Origin: Stutzerimonas chloritidismutans AW-1
GTDB taxonomy: Bacteria; Pseudomonadota; Gammaproteobacteria; Pseudomonadales; Pseudomonadaceae
DNA: 64,000 nt
Assembly: GCF_000495915.1 (NCBI RefSeq)
Contig: NZ_AOFQ01000017.1
Coordinates: 1 to 64,000 of the forward strand
Direction of reading: 5' to 3'
A model generated the notes under the pieces. It made no database searches, was not told where the DNA came from, and was given only the letters and a program-made list of their open reading frames with translations. Of this stretch, positions 16,338 through 26,914 are shown in pieces (within the stretch, counting starts at the first letter, position 1; each line of letters starts with the position of its first letter). A program made the translations under genes and the position numbers.

Positions 16338-17674
16338 ACGACGACTCAACCACCACGATCAGCGAGCCGGTGCCGCGGCCGGTGGGTTCGCTCGGCCGCC
16401 GGCTGGTGCTGGCCACACTCGGTTTCTGCCTGCTGTTCACCCTCGCCACCGTCGGGCTGCGGACCTGGACCGCCTGGCAGAACAACCTGGCGGAGATGAA
16501 CGCCGAGTTGGCGCTGATCGATCAGGTGTTCCGCAGCACCCTGTCCAAGGCGATCTGGGAAATGGACAGTGATTCCCTGCATTCGCAGCTCGACAGCGTG
16601 GTGCAGGCCGCGCCCATCGGCCGCGTCGAGCTGCGGATCATCCGCGCCGGCCGCGAGCCGGAACTGGTTCAGCGGCAACGCGGTGAGCAGCCGGCCAAGC
16701 ACCGCGCGCCGCGCCTGCAGCATCAGTTGAGCTACGAACCCTACGCCGGCGCCAGTGAGACGGTGGGCGAGCTGGTGCTCGAAGGCAATGAAGAACTGCT
16801 CTGGGAGCGCATGCTTGCTGAGGTCTACGACATCGTCATCACCCAGGTCATCCAGTCGCTGTTGCTGGCCGGGCTGATCATGTGGATGTTCAACCGCACG
16901 GTCACCCTGCATGTGCGGCGCATTGCCCGTCACCTGACGCGGCTGACGCCGGACAATCTCGATCGCAGCCTGCGCCTTGATCGTTCACCGAAGCGGCACG
17001 ACGAGCTGAGCCTGCTGGAAGGCGGCGTCAACAGCCTGCAGGCGAAGCTCTCGGCCTATCTCGAGCGCCAGCACCAGGATGAACTGGCCCTGGCCGCGCA
17101 CCGGGACCGCCTTGCCGAGCTGGTCGAGGAGCGCACGGCCGAACTGCGCGCCGCCAATGTGCAACTGGAAGAGCTGTCGCGCAGCGATCCGCTTACCGGA
17201 CTGGCCAACCGGCGCCAGTTCGACGAGATCAAGGAAGTCGAATTCCGCCGTGCCCTGCGTCAGGACCAGCCGTTGGCGGTGCTGATGTGCGACGTGGATT
17301 TCTTCAAGCGCTACAACGACCACTACGGTCACGCCCAGGGCGACCAGTGCCTGCGAATGGTCGCCGACACGTTGCAGTCCGTATTCGCCCGCGCCGGCGA
17401 GGTGGTCGCGCGGCTTGGCGGCGAGGAATTCGTCGTGCTGCTGCCCAGCGTCGATGCCGAGGCCGCGCGGCGGGCGGCGGTGCGCCTGCAGCAACGCCTG
17501 GCCGAGCGCGAGTTGCCCCACGAGGCTTCCGCCGTTTCACCCTACGTGACCTTCAGCATCGGCCTGGCCGTGCTCGATCCGGACACCATGGACCAATTCG
17601 ACCAACTGCTGCACCGCGCGGACGAGGCCCTCTACCGGGCCAAGACCCACGGGCGCAACGGCATTTCCGCCTGA
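16334..17674 (+). CDS. Membrane diguanylate cyclase (GGDEF)
   Basis: 446 residues from the ATG that overlaps the preceding stop by four bases; a start three codons earlier (16325) is also possible. TM1 is at about 23-43, a periplasmic sensor loop reaches about 165, TM2 lies at about 172-192, followed by a HAMP-like linker and a coiled coil (QDELALAAHRDRLAEL). The GGDEF domain has the active-site GGEEF at 362-366. Five residues upstream the sequence RAGE replaces the usual RxxD inhibitory site, so product inhibition is probably weak. It makes c-di-GMP. Its position between two related binding proteins suggests they report ligand to its periplasmic loop. Confidence 0.92.
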   Translation: MNDDSTTTISEPVPRPVGSLGRRLVLATLGFCLLFTLATVGLRTWTAWQNNLAEMNAELALIDQVFRSTLSKAIWEMDSDSLHSQLDSVVQAAPIGRVELRIIRAGREPELVQRQRGEQPAKHRAPRLQHQLSYEPYAGASETVGELVLEGNEELLWERMLAEVYDIVITQVIQSLLLAGLIMWMFNRTVTLHVRRIARHLTRLTPDNLDRSLRLDRSPKRHDELSLLEGGVNSLQAKLSAYLERQHQDELALAAHRDRLAELVEERTAELRAANVQLEELSRSDPLTGLANRRQFDEIKEVEFRRALRQDQPLAVLMCDVDFFKRYNDHYGHAQGDQCLRMVADTLQSVFARAGEVVARLGGEEFVVLLPSVDAEAARRAAVRLQQRLAERELPHEASAVSPYVTFSIGLAVLDPDTMDQFDQLLHRADEALYRAKTHGRNGISA

Positions 17675-17689
17675 TCGCATGAGGACTGC

Positions 17690-18421
17690 ATGATGCATCC
17701 GTTTGCCTGGACCGCTTTCTTCCTTGCGTTGCTCGGCACCACCACGGCCTACGCCGGTCCGCTGCGCGTGGTGACCGAAGACACCGCCTACAGCTACCTG
17801 GAGAACGGCAAGGTAGCCGGCACGGCGAGCCGGGTCGTCGAGGCCACCCTGCAGCGCGCCGGCCTCAACGACTACCAGGTCAGTCTCTACCCGTGGGCGC
17901 GGGCGTATGACATGGCCCTGCGCGAGCCCGGCGTACTGATCTACCTAATCGCACGCACCTCCGAACGCGAAGCGCTGTTCCGCTGGGTCGGCGAGATCAT
18001 GCGCATCGACTACCACTTCTACAAACTCAGCGGGCGGGGCGATATCCGGGTGCCGGACCTGGAGGCGGCCAAGGCCTACCGGATCGGCGTCATGCGCGAC
18101 GACGTCCGGCACCAGTACCTGCAGGCCAACGGCTTCAGCAAGATCGTGGTGAGTGCGCACAACAGCGACAACTTCAAGCGCCTGGTCAACGGCCAGGTCG
18201 ACCTGGTGCCGATGCCCGAGCACGACATGCTCGCACTGTGCGCCGAGGCCGGCGTCGACCCGGCCACGGTCGAGAAGGTCTTCAGCCCGCACACCTCGAC
18301 GCAGCTCTACATGGCCTACAGCCGCCAGACCGACGACGACACCGTGCTGCGCACCCAGGCCGCCTTCGAGCACCTGCAGGCCGAAGGCGAGGTGGCGCGG
18401 ATCATGGCGGGGCAGCCGTGA
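17690..18421 (+). CDS. Periplasmic substrate-binding protein (PBP2 type)
   Basis: 243 residues, with a signal peptide cleaved after AYA (about residue 22). The mature part shares with the frameshifted gene at 15571 the blocks PWARAYDMAL, LIYLIARTSEREALFRWVG and a C-terminal LYMAYSRQTDDD, so the two are paralogues. No ABC permease or ATPase genes are nearby. This argues for a signalling role, presumably delivering ligand state to the diguanylate cyclase ending 15 bases upstream. The ligand is unknown. Confidence 0.85.
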   Translation: MMHPFAWTAFFLALLGTTTAYAGPLRVVTEDTAYSYLENGKVAGTASRVVEATLQRAGLNDYQVSLYPWARAYDMALREPGVLIYLIARTSEREALFRWVGEIMRIDYHFYKLSGRGDIRVPDLEAAKAYRIGVMRDDVRHQYLQANGFSKIVVSAHNSDNFKRLVNGQVDLVPMPEHDMLALCAEAGVDPATVEKVFSPHTSTQLYMAYSRQTDDDTVLRTQAAFEHLQAEGEVARIMAGQP

Positions 18422-18661
18422 ACTGACCTGATGACGCGGTCTGGCGGTAACCGTTCCAGGCGGCCGAGAGGGGCTCGGCGAACCTTGGTTCCGTCGCAGT
18501 AACGGTGTTTTCCGCGTATGCAGAACCATTGATTCGCCCCCCTTTTCCTCCCAGCAGCGCCCAGCTGACTCGCGGGGCCACCAAGCTGGCCGGCACAGCA
18601 AGTCGTCATTCCACGCCACCCCGCTAGACTGGCTTCGTCTCCATGAAAACAAGAAGAACGA

Positions 18662-19558
18662 ATGAGTAGCACCGACGGCATACCTCTGGATACCTGGCGC
18701 GCCAGCGCTCGCGAGTTCGATTTTCGCGGCAAGCGCATCCGCTACTGGACGGCCGGCGAAGGTGAGCCGCTGCTGCTGATCCATGGATTTCCCACTGCCA
18801 GCTGGGACTGGCACAAGGTCTGGCAGCCACTTGCGGTGCGCTATCGGCTGATTGCCTGCGACATGCTCGGCTTCGGCTATTCGGCCAAGCCGCGCGGGCA
18901 CGCTTACAGCCTGATCGAGCAGGCCGATCTGCAGCAGGCACTACTGGCGGAGCTGGGTATCGACGGCGCGATTCATGTGCTGGCGCATGACTATGGCGAC
19001 AGCGTCGCTCAGGAGCTGCTGGCGCGGCATTGCGAAGGGCGCATCGCGCTGACCAGCTGCGTGTTCCTTAATGGCGGGCTGTTCCCGGAAACCCATCATC
19101 CGGTACGGGTGCAGAAACTGCTGCTCGGGCCGTTCGGCTTCCTGCTGGGCAGGCTGTTCTCGCGGCGTACGCTCGGGGCGACCTTCGGCAGGGTGTTCGG
19201 TGCGCAGACGCAGCCGAGCGACACCGAGCTGGACGATTACTGGCGGCTGATCGCGGAGAGCGACGGACCGGCGGTGATGCACCGGCTGATCCGCTACATG
19301 CCCGAGCGGGTCAGACAACGCGAGCGCTGGGTCACGGCCATGCAGCGCTGCAATGTTCCGTTGCGGGTGGTCGACGGTGCGGCCGATCCCATCTCTGGTG
19401 CACACATGGTGGCGCGCTACCGCGAGCTGATGCCGACGCCCGACACCGTGCTGCTGGAGGGCATCGGTCACTACCCACAGGTCGAGGCGCCGCAGCGGGT
19501 GCTCGAACACTACTTCGACTTTCGTGCGCGCCTTGCCTCTGTAGACCGCGGCTGTTGA
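18662..19558 (+). CDS. Alpha/beta hydrolase (MEST/haloalkane dehalogenase-like)
   Basis: 298 residues. The oxyanion segment LIHGFPTASWDW (39-50) and the elbow H-D-Y-G-D-S (109-114) put Asp110 at the nucleophile position, as in haloalkane dehalogenases, epoxide hydrolases and the MEST group, which shares HDYGD. A cap domain follows, with the catalytic His in GIGHYPQVE near 280. No signal peptide is seen, so it is cytoplasmic. The substrate is not predictable. It is monocistronic. Confidence 0.85.
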   Translation: MSSTDGIPLDTWRASAREFDFRGKRIRYWTAGEGEPLLLIHGFPTASWDWHKVWQPLAVRYRLIACDMLGFGYSAKPRGHAYSLIEQADLQQALLAELGIDGAIHVLAHDYGDSVAQELLARHCEGRIALTSCVFLNGGLFPETHHPVRVQKLLLGPFGFLLGRLFSRRTLGATFGRVFGAQTQPSDTELDDYWRLIAESDGPAVMHRLIRYMPERVRQRERWVTAMQRCNVPLRVVDGAADPISGAHMVARYRELMPTPDTVLLEGIGHYPQVEAPQRVLEHYFDFRARLASVDRGC

Positions 19559-19720
19559 GCCGGCGGCACGCTAGCCTGTTCGGTGGTGCATCCGCGTGGG
19601 AGTGGCTCCAAGGGCTATAGGCCTTGCTGAATGAGGACCTGGGGAGGTCGCCCGGCCGGTTATTCCCGTCAGATACCGTTTGAATCCAGCAACTTCAGGG
19701 TTCCGGCATCCAGACGCAAG

Positions 19721-19751
19721 AAGCCCCGCTGGCATCAGCCAAACGGGGCTT
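19721..19751. terminator. Terminator after DUF4168 gene
   Basis: An AAGCCCCG / CGGGGCTT stem encloses a smaller TGGC/GCCA stem-loop. Pyrimidine-rich sequence follows on both sides, so it may serve both the MEST-like gene and the minus-strand DUF4168 gene ending at 19808. Confidence 0.7.
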
Positions 19752-19807
19752 TCTCGTTACCCTGCGCGAGCTGCCTCAGGCAGCGCCGCGCGGTGTCGGT
19801 GATGTAA

Positions 19808-20200
19808 TCACTGCTGCATCATCGCGATCACACGGTTACGCAGTTCCGGGTCGGTCTGCACGGCTTCGTTGATGGCGTTATATTCGTCGATGCTGATGTC
19901 CTTTTCCTCGATCACGCCGAGCATTTTCTCGTTGGCCTGCTGCTGAAGCTCACGGGCCTTGTCGGCGTCTTCGGTCTTTTGCAGCTTGCCGGTGAATTCC
20001 TCGCGGATCTCCATGATCTCGCCAAGTGATTCGGCGAAGTTCTCCAGTTTCTTTTCACTGAACTGCTGCGCCTGTGCGCCGGCGGCTGGCTGGGCGGTGG
20101 GTGCCGGGTTGGCTGATTGCGCCGATGCAAGGGGGGCGGCCAGGCCGAGGAACAGCGAGAAGATTCCGGCGAAGGCGAGACGAGCGTTGTGCTGGGTCAT
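19808..20200 (-). CDS. DUF4168 exported protein
   Basis: 130 residues from the ATG at 20198-20200, chosen because an AGGA site lies six bases upstream; an ATG two codons earlier is also possible. A signal peptide is cleaved near ASAQS (about 29). The mature protein has an Ala/Pro-rich linker followed by a helical DUF4168 domain (FAESLGEIMEIREEF, LGVIEEKDISIDEYNAI, RNRVIAMMQQ). The family is periplasmic, of unknown function, with heat-shock and envelope-stress links in some species. Confidence 0.85.
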   Translation of the reverse strand: MTQHNARLAFAGIFSLFLGLAAPLASAQSANPAPTAQPAAGAQAQQFSEKKLENFAESLGEIMEIREEFTGKLQKTEDADKARELQQQANEKMLGVIEEKDISIDEYNAINEAVQTDPELRNRVIAMMQQ

Positions 20201-20350
20201 GTTCATTCCTGCTTCGGTTAAAGACGTATTCGTCATTGCAGCAGCTGTGCCAGTTTTGGGCCGGTGTGTCTAATTGCTTGTTATTAAAATGGTTTTGCTT
20301 TTCGTCGGGGCAGGGTGGACCGGCAAATAGGGCGTCTGTAGTGTGCCCAT

Positions 20351-21824
20351 ATGACACATGTATCAATCTGGCAGCGACCCTCCAGCCTGCGCGGCGCACT
20401 CCTGCTCAAGGTTGTCGTGCCGCTGATGGCGATCATGTTCGGCTTCAGTTCGGTGGTGCTGTGGACGGTCGAGCGCAACAGCGAGCGACGCTTGCAGGCG
20501 GAGGTCGAGCTGGTGGCGCGGGCGGTACGTCTGCCGCTCAGTGCCAGCCTGGAGAAGAATCATGAGCGCACCCTGCAGCAGGTTCTCGAATCGGTGCTCG
20601 GCGTCGGCCGCGTCTATGGCGCCTATGTCTACGATCGCGACGGCAAGCTCGCGGCCTATGCCGGCGCGGTGGAGCCGGATCAGGACGAGTCGGCGATTCA
20701 GCAGCTCACCGCGGGCGGCGAGCTGACCGGCACCTATCAGCGCATCAATGGCCGCCCGGTTTATTCCTATTTCGTCCCGCTGGAGGAAAGTGGCGGGCAG
20801 ATCAACGGCCTGTTGCAGGTAACGCGGCGCTGGGGCGATTTCGAGCAGGACATTCGCCGTCTACGCCTGATTGCGGCCGGGATGGGCGGCTTGCTGGCCG
20901 GGGTGGCGCTGGTGGTGATCCTGCTCGGCCATCGCTCAGCAGTGGGCAAGCATCTGCAACAGTTGGCGCGAAGCATGGCGCGGGTCGCGGCCGGTGAGCG
21001 CGAGCATCGTGCACCGCATAGCGGACCGCAGGAGATCGTCGTGCTGTCCGGCGCGTTGAATCAGATGCTCGACAGCATTTCCGCCGCCGAACGGCAGGTG
21101 GCCGAGCAGCAGGCCCGCGAAGAGCAGCTGCAGGCACGCCTGCGCCAGAGTCAGCAACTGGCGGCGGTCGGTCGGTTGGCGGCCGGGGTGGCGCACGAGC
21201 TGGGCAGCCCGCTCAGCGTGATCGATGGCAAGGCGCAGCGCGTGTTGCGCGACGACGAGCTGGGCGAAAGCCACCGCCGCGCGCTGTTGCAGATCCGCCA
21301 GCAGGTGGCGCGACTCAGTGCCATCGTCCGTCAGCTGCTGGATTTCGGTCGTGCCGCCGGTTCGCCCCCGCGCAAGGTTCCCGCCGAGGTGCTGGCGCAT
21401 TCGGCAGCCGCGGCGGTGGCCGATGAGCTGGCCGCGCTGCAGGTTCGCCTGGAGCTGCAGGCGCCGGGGCAGACGCTTTGTTGCCGTGTCGACCCGCCGC
21501 GTTTCGAGCAGGCGCTGACCAATCTGCTACGCAATGCCGCCCAGGCCAGCCCTGGCGGATTGGTGCGCCTGCGCTGGTGGCGCGATGCTGCCGAACTGCT
21601 GTTGCAGGTCGAGGACGATGGCCCGGGCATTGCCGAGTCGAACCGCGCGGCGCTGTTCGAGCCGTTCTTCACCACCAAGCCGGTGGGTGAAGGCTGCGGG
21701 CTGGGACTGGCAGTGGCCCATGGCGTGGTCAGCGAGTGTGGCGGACGTATCGAACTGGTCGACGGCGGCCTGCCGGGCGCGGCCTTCCGTATCGCATTGC
21801 CATTGATCGACGAGGAGGTCGAGC

Positions 21825-21832
<8 letters not shown>
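20351..21832 (+). CDS. Sensor histidine kinase, NtrB-like
   Basis: 493 residues. TM1 at about 17-39, a periplasmic region to about 168, TM2 at about 172-193, a HAMP domain (194-250), a coiled coil, a HisKA domain with phospho-acceptor His282 in GVAHELGSPLS, and a HATPase domain with NLLRNAAQA, DDGPGI and GLGLAVAHG. It overlaps the downstream NtrC-type regulator by eight bases. The signal is unknown, and no obvious target operon with a -24/-12 promoter was recognised beside the pair. Confidence 0.92.
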
Positions 21833-23213
<1,381 letters not shown>

Positions 23214-23276
23214 TCGGACTCGCCGCAGGGCGCCCGAAAGCGCACACTGCCGGCCTTTTCTCAGTGAGGAGCGAAC

Positions 23277-23735
23277 ATGCTCAATAACGACGTCCTGCGC
23301 AGCCTGCGCTACACCCTCAAGGCCAGTGATGCACAGATGGCTGAAATTGCCGCCCTGGGTGGCTGCACGGTTGACGAGGCCGAGGTTCGCGCCTGGCTCA
23401 GCCGCGAGGACGAGGACGGCTATCAGGAATGCCCCGACGAGGCGATGGCGCGTTTTCTCGACGGGCTGATCTACTTCAAGCGCGGCAAGGACGAAAGCCG
23501 TCCGGCACCGCCGCTGGAGCTGCCGGTCAGCAACAACCAGACCCTGAAAAAGCTGCGGGTGGCCTTCGAACTGCGCGACGAAGACCTGCAGGCGATCCTG
23601 CATGCCGCCGACCTGCAGCTGTCGAAATCCGAACTCGGCGCACTGTTCCGCAAGCCCGGCCACAGCAACTACCGCGCCTGCGGCGATCAGCTGCTGCGCA
23701 ATTTCCTCAAGGGCCTTTCGCTGCGCCAGGGTTGA
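23277..23735 (+). CDS. yehS: DUF1456 (YehS-like) protein
   Basis: 152 residues in two related halves (MLNNDVLRSLRYTLKASDAQM and NNQTLKKLRVAFELRDEDLQ), each followed by a VRAWLSRED/LGALFRKPG block. This is the tandem arrangement of DUF1456, as in E. coli YehS. It is cytoplasmic; the function is unknown. A GTGAGGAGC ribosome site precedes the start. Confidence 0.92.
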   Translation: MLNNDVLRSLRYTLKASDAQMAEIAALGGCTVDEAEVRAWLSREDEDGYQECPDEAMARFLDGLIYFKRGKDESRPAPPLELPVSNNQTLKKLRVAFELRDEDLQAILHAADLQLSKSELGALFRKPGHSNYRACGDQLLRNFLKGLSLRQG

Positions 23736-23887
23736 TCCACACCGCACGGCACCTCAAGTGGTAAATGGCCAGGCGGCCGCTACGCTGAAGCAGGCAGCTA
23801 GCCGCATGCCCGGTGCGCAGCTCGTCGCCGGGAACGCCATAACAACAAGATGACCGCCCCACGCGGCGGTGCCCTGAGGTGCGTGCC

Positions 23888-25156
23888 ATGAAGATTCCCT
23901 GCCTGACCCTGAGCGCCTTGCTCGCGATGAGCTGTGCCGCTGCGATTGCGGCACCGACCAGTGATGAAGCACTGGAGCGCATGCGCTCGATGAAGACCAC
24001 CGGCCAGTCGCTTGACATGAAGACCATCCCCCAGGATGGACCCACCGCCGACGCCATCCGCGACAACCTCAAGCGCATCAAGCTGCCGGAGGGTTTTCGC
24101 ATTGATCTCTACGCCATAGTTCCGGATGCCCGTCATATGGCGGTTGGGCCTTCCAGCGGGGTCGTGTTCGTCGGCACCCGCAAGACCGATCTGTGGACGG
24201 TCACCGACCGCACCAAGAACCGCACGGCCGATGAAGTGAAGCGCTTCGCTCCGGCGATTTCCTTCACCCAGCCCGGCCCCTGCTTCAGCCCGGACGGCTT
24301 CCTCTTCGTCGCCGAGCACAACCGCGTGCTGGTGTTCCCGGCCGCTGAATTCTTCTATGAGGGGCCGGACGTGGCGGCGGACATCGTGGTCCCGACCGGC
24401 GAGCTGATCCCCAAGGACGAGGAGAGCTACAACCACGGCGCGCGGGTCTGTGCCGTGGGCCCGGACAACAAGCTCACCATCTCCCTCGGCCAGCCGCACA
24501 ACGTGCCACCCAAGGACAAGCTCGACCTGTACGCCAAGCACGGCATCGGCGGCATCGTGCGCATGGAGCGCGACGGCAGCAAGCGCGAGGTCTATGCCAC
24601 CGGTGTGCGCAACTCCGTGGGCATCACCTATAACCCGACCAGCACGGAGCTGTGGTTTACCGACAACCAGGTCGACGGCATGGGCGACGATACGCCGCCG
24701 GGCGAAATCAACCATGCGCCAAGGGCAGGCATGCGCTTCGGCATGCCCTGGTATGGCGGTGGTCAGGTGCGCACCAACGAATATGCCGACGAGACCCCGC
24801 CGGATGGCCTGACCCCGCCGGTGGTGGAAACTACCGCCCACGCCGCCGACATGGGCCTCATGTTCTATACCGGCAAGCAGTTTCCCGAGCAGTACCGCGG
24901 CGGGCTGTTCAGCGCCCAGCGCGGCAGCTGGAACCGCACCGTGCCGGCTGGTGCGCGGGTGATGTTCACGCCGTTCGAGGCCGATGGCAGCGGTCCGTCC
25001 GGCGATACGGTGCCCTTCGCCGAAGGCTGGCTGGATGAGGAAACCGGCGAGTACTACGGCCGCATCGTCGATGTCGCGCAGCTCAAGGACGGCTCGCTGC
25101 TGGTCAGCGACGACACCGCCGGGGCCATCTACCGCATCTCCTACCAGGGCAACTGA
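23888..25156 (+). CDS. PQQ-type sugar/sorbosone dehydrogenase, periplasmic
   Basis: 422 residues from the ATG at 23888. A signal peptide is cleaved near AIAAP. The mature protein is a six-bladed propeller of the soluble glucose/L-sorbosone dehydrogenase family (LPEGFRIDLYAIVPDARHMAVGP blocks, GVRNSVGITYNP, WFTDNQVDGMGDD, GGLFSAQRGSWNR). The substrate is not deducible; PQQ dependence is inferred from the family. A cytochrome c gene follows at 25211 and would be the electron acceptor. Confidence 0.85.
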   Translation: MKIPCLTLSALLAMSCAAAIAAPTSDEALERMRSMKTTGQSLDMKTIPQDGPTADAIRDNLKRIKLPEGFRIDLYAIVPDARHMAVGPSSGVVFVGTRKTDLWTVTDRTKNRTADEVKRFAPAISFTQPGPCFSPDGFLFVAEHNRVLVFPAAEFFYEGPDVAADIVVPTGELIPKDEESYNHGARVCAVGPDNKLTISLGQPHNVPPKDKLDLYAKHGIGGIVRMERDGSKREVYATGVRNSVGITYNPTSTELWFTDNQVDGMGDDTPPGEINHAPRAGMRFGMPWYGGGQVRTNEYADETPPDGLTPPVVETTAHAADMGLMFYTGKQFPEQYRGGLFSAQRGSWNRTVPAGARVMFTPFEADGSGPSGDTVPFAEGWLDEETGEYYGRIVDVAQLKDGSLLVSDDTAGAIYRISYQGN

Positions 25157-25210
25157 GCCGCTGCGCCGGGCTGCCGTTCGCGGTAGCCGGCGCCATTCGA
25201 GGATTTCTGC

Positions 25211-25549
25211 ATGTCGATGGATCTCAAGCGGTGGCTGTCCCTGGTGCTGGCATTGCTGGTGGGCAGCGCCTGCCTTCCGGCGCTGGCGGCCGATCTGACC
25301 GCTGCCAAGGCCAAGGCCAAGATGTGCGCCGCGTGCCACGGCATCGATGGCATCGCCACGGTCGCCGATGCACCGAACCTGGCCGGCAACGGCGAGCTGT
25401 ACCTGGCGCGCCAGCTGCAGGCCTTCCGCTCCGGTGAGCGCAAGCATCCGCAGATGAGCGTCATCGCCTCCGGACTGAGCGACGAGGATATCGCCGCGGT
25501 CACGGCCTGGTATTCGGCGATCAAGGTCAGTGTCGAATTGCCGGAGTGA
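25211..25549 (+). CDS. Class I cytochrome c
   Basis: 112 residues with a signal peptide. The haem motif C-A-A-C-H is at 39-43 and the probable axial Met at 82 (HPQMS), as in cytochrome c553/c4 half-domains. It starts 55 bases after the PQQ-type dehydrogenase and probably takes electrons from it in the periplasm. Confidence 0.9.
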   Translation: MSMDLKRWLSLVLALLVGSACLPALAADLTAAKAKAKMCAACHGIDGIATVADAPNLAGNGELYLARQLQAFRSGERKHPQMSVIASGLSDEDIAAVTAWYSAIKVSVELPE

Positions 25550-25616
25550 GCCGCCCGCTCTGAACATTTGCCGCTCGGCCCGGGCCTAAGCCCTGACGAA
25601 TCCAGAGAGCACACCC

Positions 25617-26291
25617 ATGACCTTTTCCATCATCGCCCGCTGCCCGCGCACCGGTCAGTTCGGCGTGGCCGCGGCCACGGCGATGCCCGCGGTGGGCAAG
25701 TTGTTGACCCACGCGGCGGCCCATGTCGGGGCGGTGGCGACCCAGGCACAGATCAATCCGTACCTCGGTATTGATGGCCTGCGCTTCCTGCGCCAGTTCA
25801 GCCCGGCGGCGGAGGTGCTGGAGCGGCTGCAGCGCACCGACCCCTGTATGGAGCTGCGCCAGTGCGCGGTGATCGACAGCAAGGGCCGCACGGCCTGCTG
25901 GACCGGGGAGAAGTGCCTGCCCTGGGCCGGCTCGATCGCCGGCGAGCAGTTCTGTGTGCAGGGTAACCGGCTCAAGGGGCGCGAGGTGCTGGAGGCCGCC
26001 TGCGAAGCCTATGAGCGCAGCGCACACCTGCCGCTGGTGGAGCGTTTGATGGAGGCGATCGCCGCCGGCGATGCCCAGGGCGGCGATCGCCATGGCGAGT
26101 CATCGGCAACGGTGTATGTGGTCGATAACGAGGAATACCCGCTGTGGGATATCCGTGTCGACCATCATCCCGACCCGTTCGCCGAGCTGCGCCGGCTGCA
26201 CGATGTGTTCGTGCGCGACGTGGTGCCGGAAATCCTCGCCATGTCGACGCGCGCCAATCCTGCCGGGGCAGCCGGCGAGGAGACCATCTGA
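25617..26291 (+). CDS. DUF1028 protein (Ntn-hydrolase-like)
   Basis: 224 residues beginning MTFSIIARCPRTGQFGVAAAT, the characteristic DUF1028 N-terminus, with GAVATQAQINPYLGIDGL and the RTACWTGEKCLPWAG and CVQGNRLKG blocks. The fold is predicted Ntn-hydrolase-like; the activity is not established. It starts 67 bases after the cytochrome gene and may be co-transcribed with it, though the link is not obvious. Confidence 0.88.
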   Translation: MTFSIIARCPRTGQFGVAAATAMPAVGKLLTHAAAHVGAVATQAQINPYLGIDGLRFLRQFSPAAEVLERLQRTDPCMELRQCAVIDSKGRTACWTGEKCLPWAGSIAGEQFCVQGNRLKGREVLEAACEAYERSAHLPLVERLMEAIAAGDAQGGDRHGESSATVYVVDNEEYPLWDIRVDHHPDPFAELRRLHDVFVRDVVPEILAMSTRANPAGAAGEETI

Positions 26292-26307
26292 ACTGCGGTC
26301 TGCTGGC

Positions 26308-26787
26308 TCAGTCGCGCTGCCAGAGCACGTCGACGTAATACTCTTCACCGTCGTAGTGGATCTTCAGATCGCCGTCGTAGGCGGCCTCCAGCGCGTGGCC
26401 AATGCGCCGCGCCAGGTGCAGGCCGGTGGTTGTCACGCGCAACCCGTCGGGCTCGTCGCTGATGGCCATCAGGCGCTCGAGCGGGTGCTCGGCCTTTTCC
26501 TTTTCCTCGGTGTTGCGGATCAGCCCGCTGAGCTCGTCGGCGTGCGCTTTGACGAAGGCGCCGCGCAGCCTGATGGTGCCGGCCGATACGTCTTCGGCGA
26601 TGCGCTGGCAGGCCGGGCAGATCGCTTCCTCTGCGTTGCTCGCATCGATCAGGCCGTGCCAGCTCCAGCGTCCGGCCTGGTAGGCGGCGCCGCATTGTGG
26701 GCAGAGGGTGTCGCTGCGCTGATGCCAGGCCTTGAGGTAGGGGTCATGGTGTTCGGGTTGCAGAAGCTTGTCGCGCGTTTTGTCCAT
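26308..26787 (-). CDS. BCAM0308-family protein with two CxxC motifs
   Basis: 159 residues from the ATG at 26785-26787. Two Cys pairs, CPQC (about 29-32) and CPAC (about 57-60), form a likely zinc site, followed by a helical region (GAFVKAHADELSGLI) and an HYDGEEYYVDVLW end. This matches the BCAM0308 family of small bacterial proteins that resemble the zinc part of ribosome export factor NMD3. The function is unknown. It is convergent with the DUF1028 gene. Confidence 0.75.
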   Translation of the reverse strand: MDKTRDKLLQPEHHDPYLKAWHQRSDTLCPQCGAAYQAGRWSWHGLIDASNAEEAICPACQRIAEDVSAGTIRLRGAFVKAHADELSGLIRNTEEKEKAEHPLERLMAISDEPDGLRVTTTGLHLARRIGHALEAAYDGDLKIHYDGEEYYVDVLWQRD

Positions 26788-26914
26788 GGCGAAGGCCTCA
26801 ATGATTGGGAGGGTGCCTTTGCAGCGTAGATCAGGCTGCAGGGCTCTTCCGCCTGCTGGCACGCGACGATTGCCGGTTGCGATGATCGGTCGCGCAAGTG
26901 CACACGCGGCGCGC

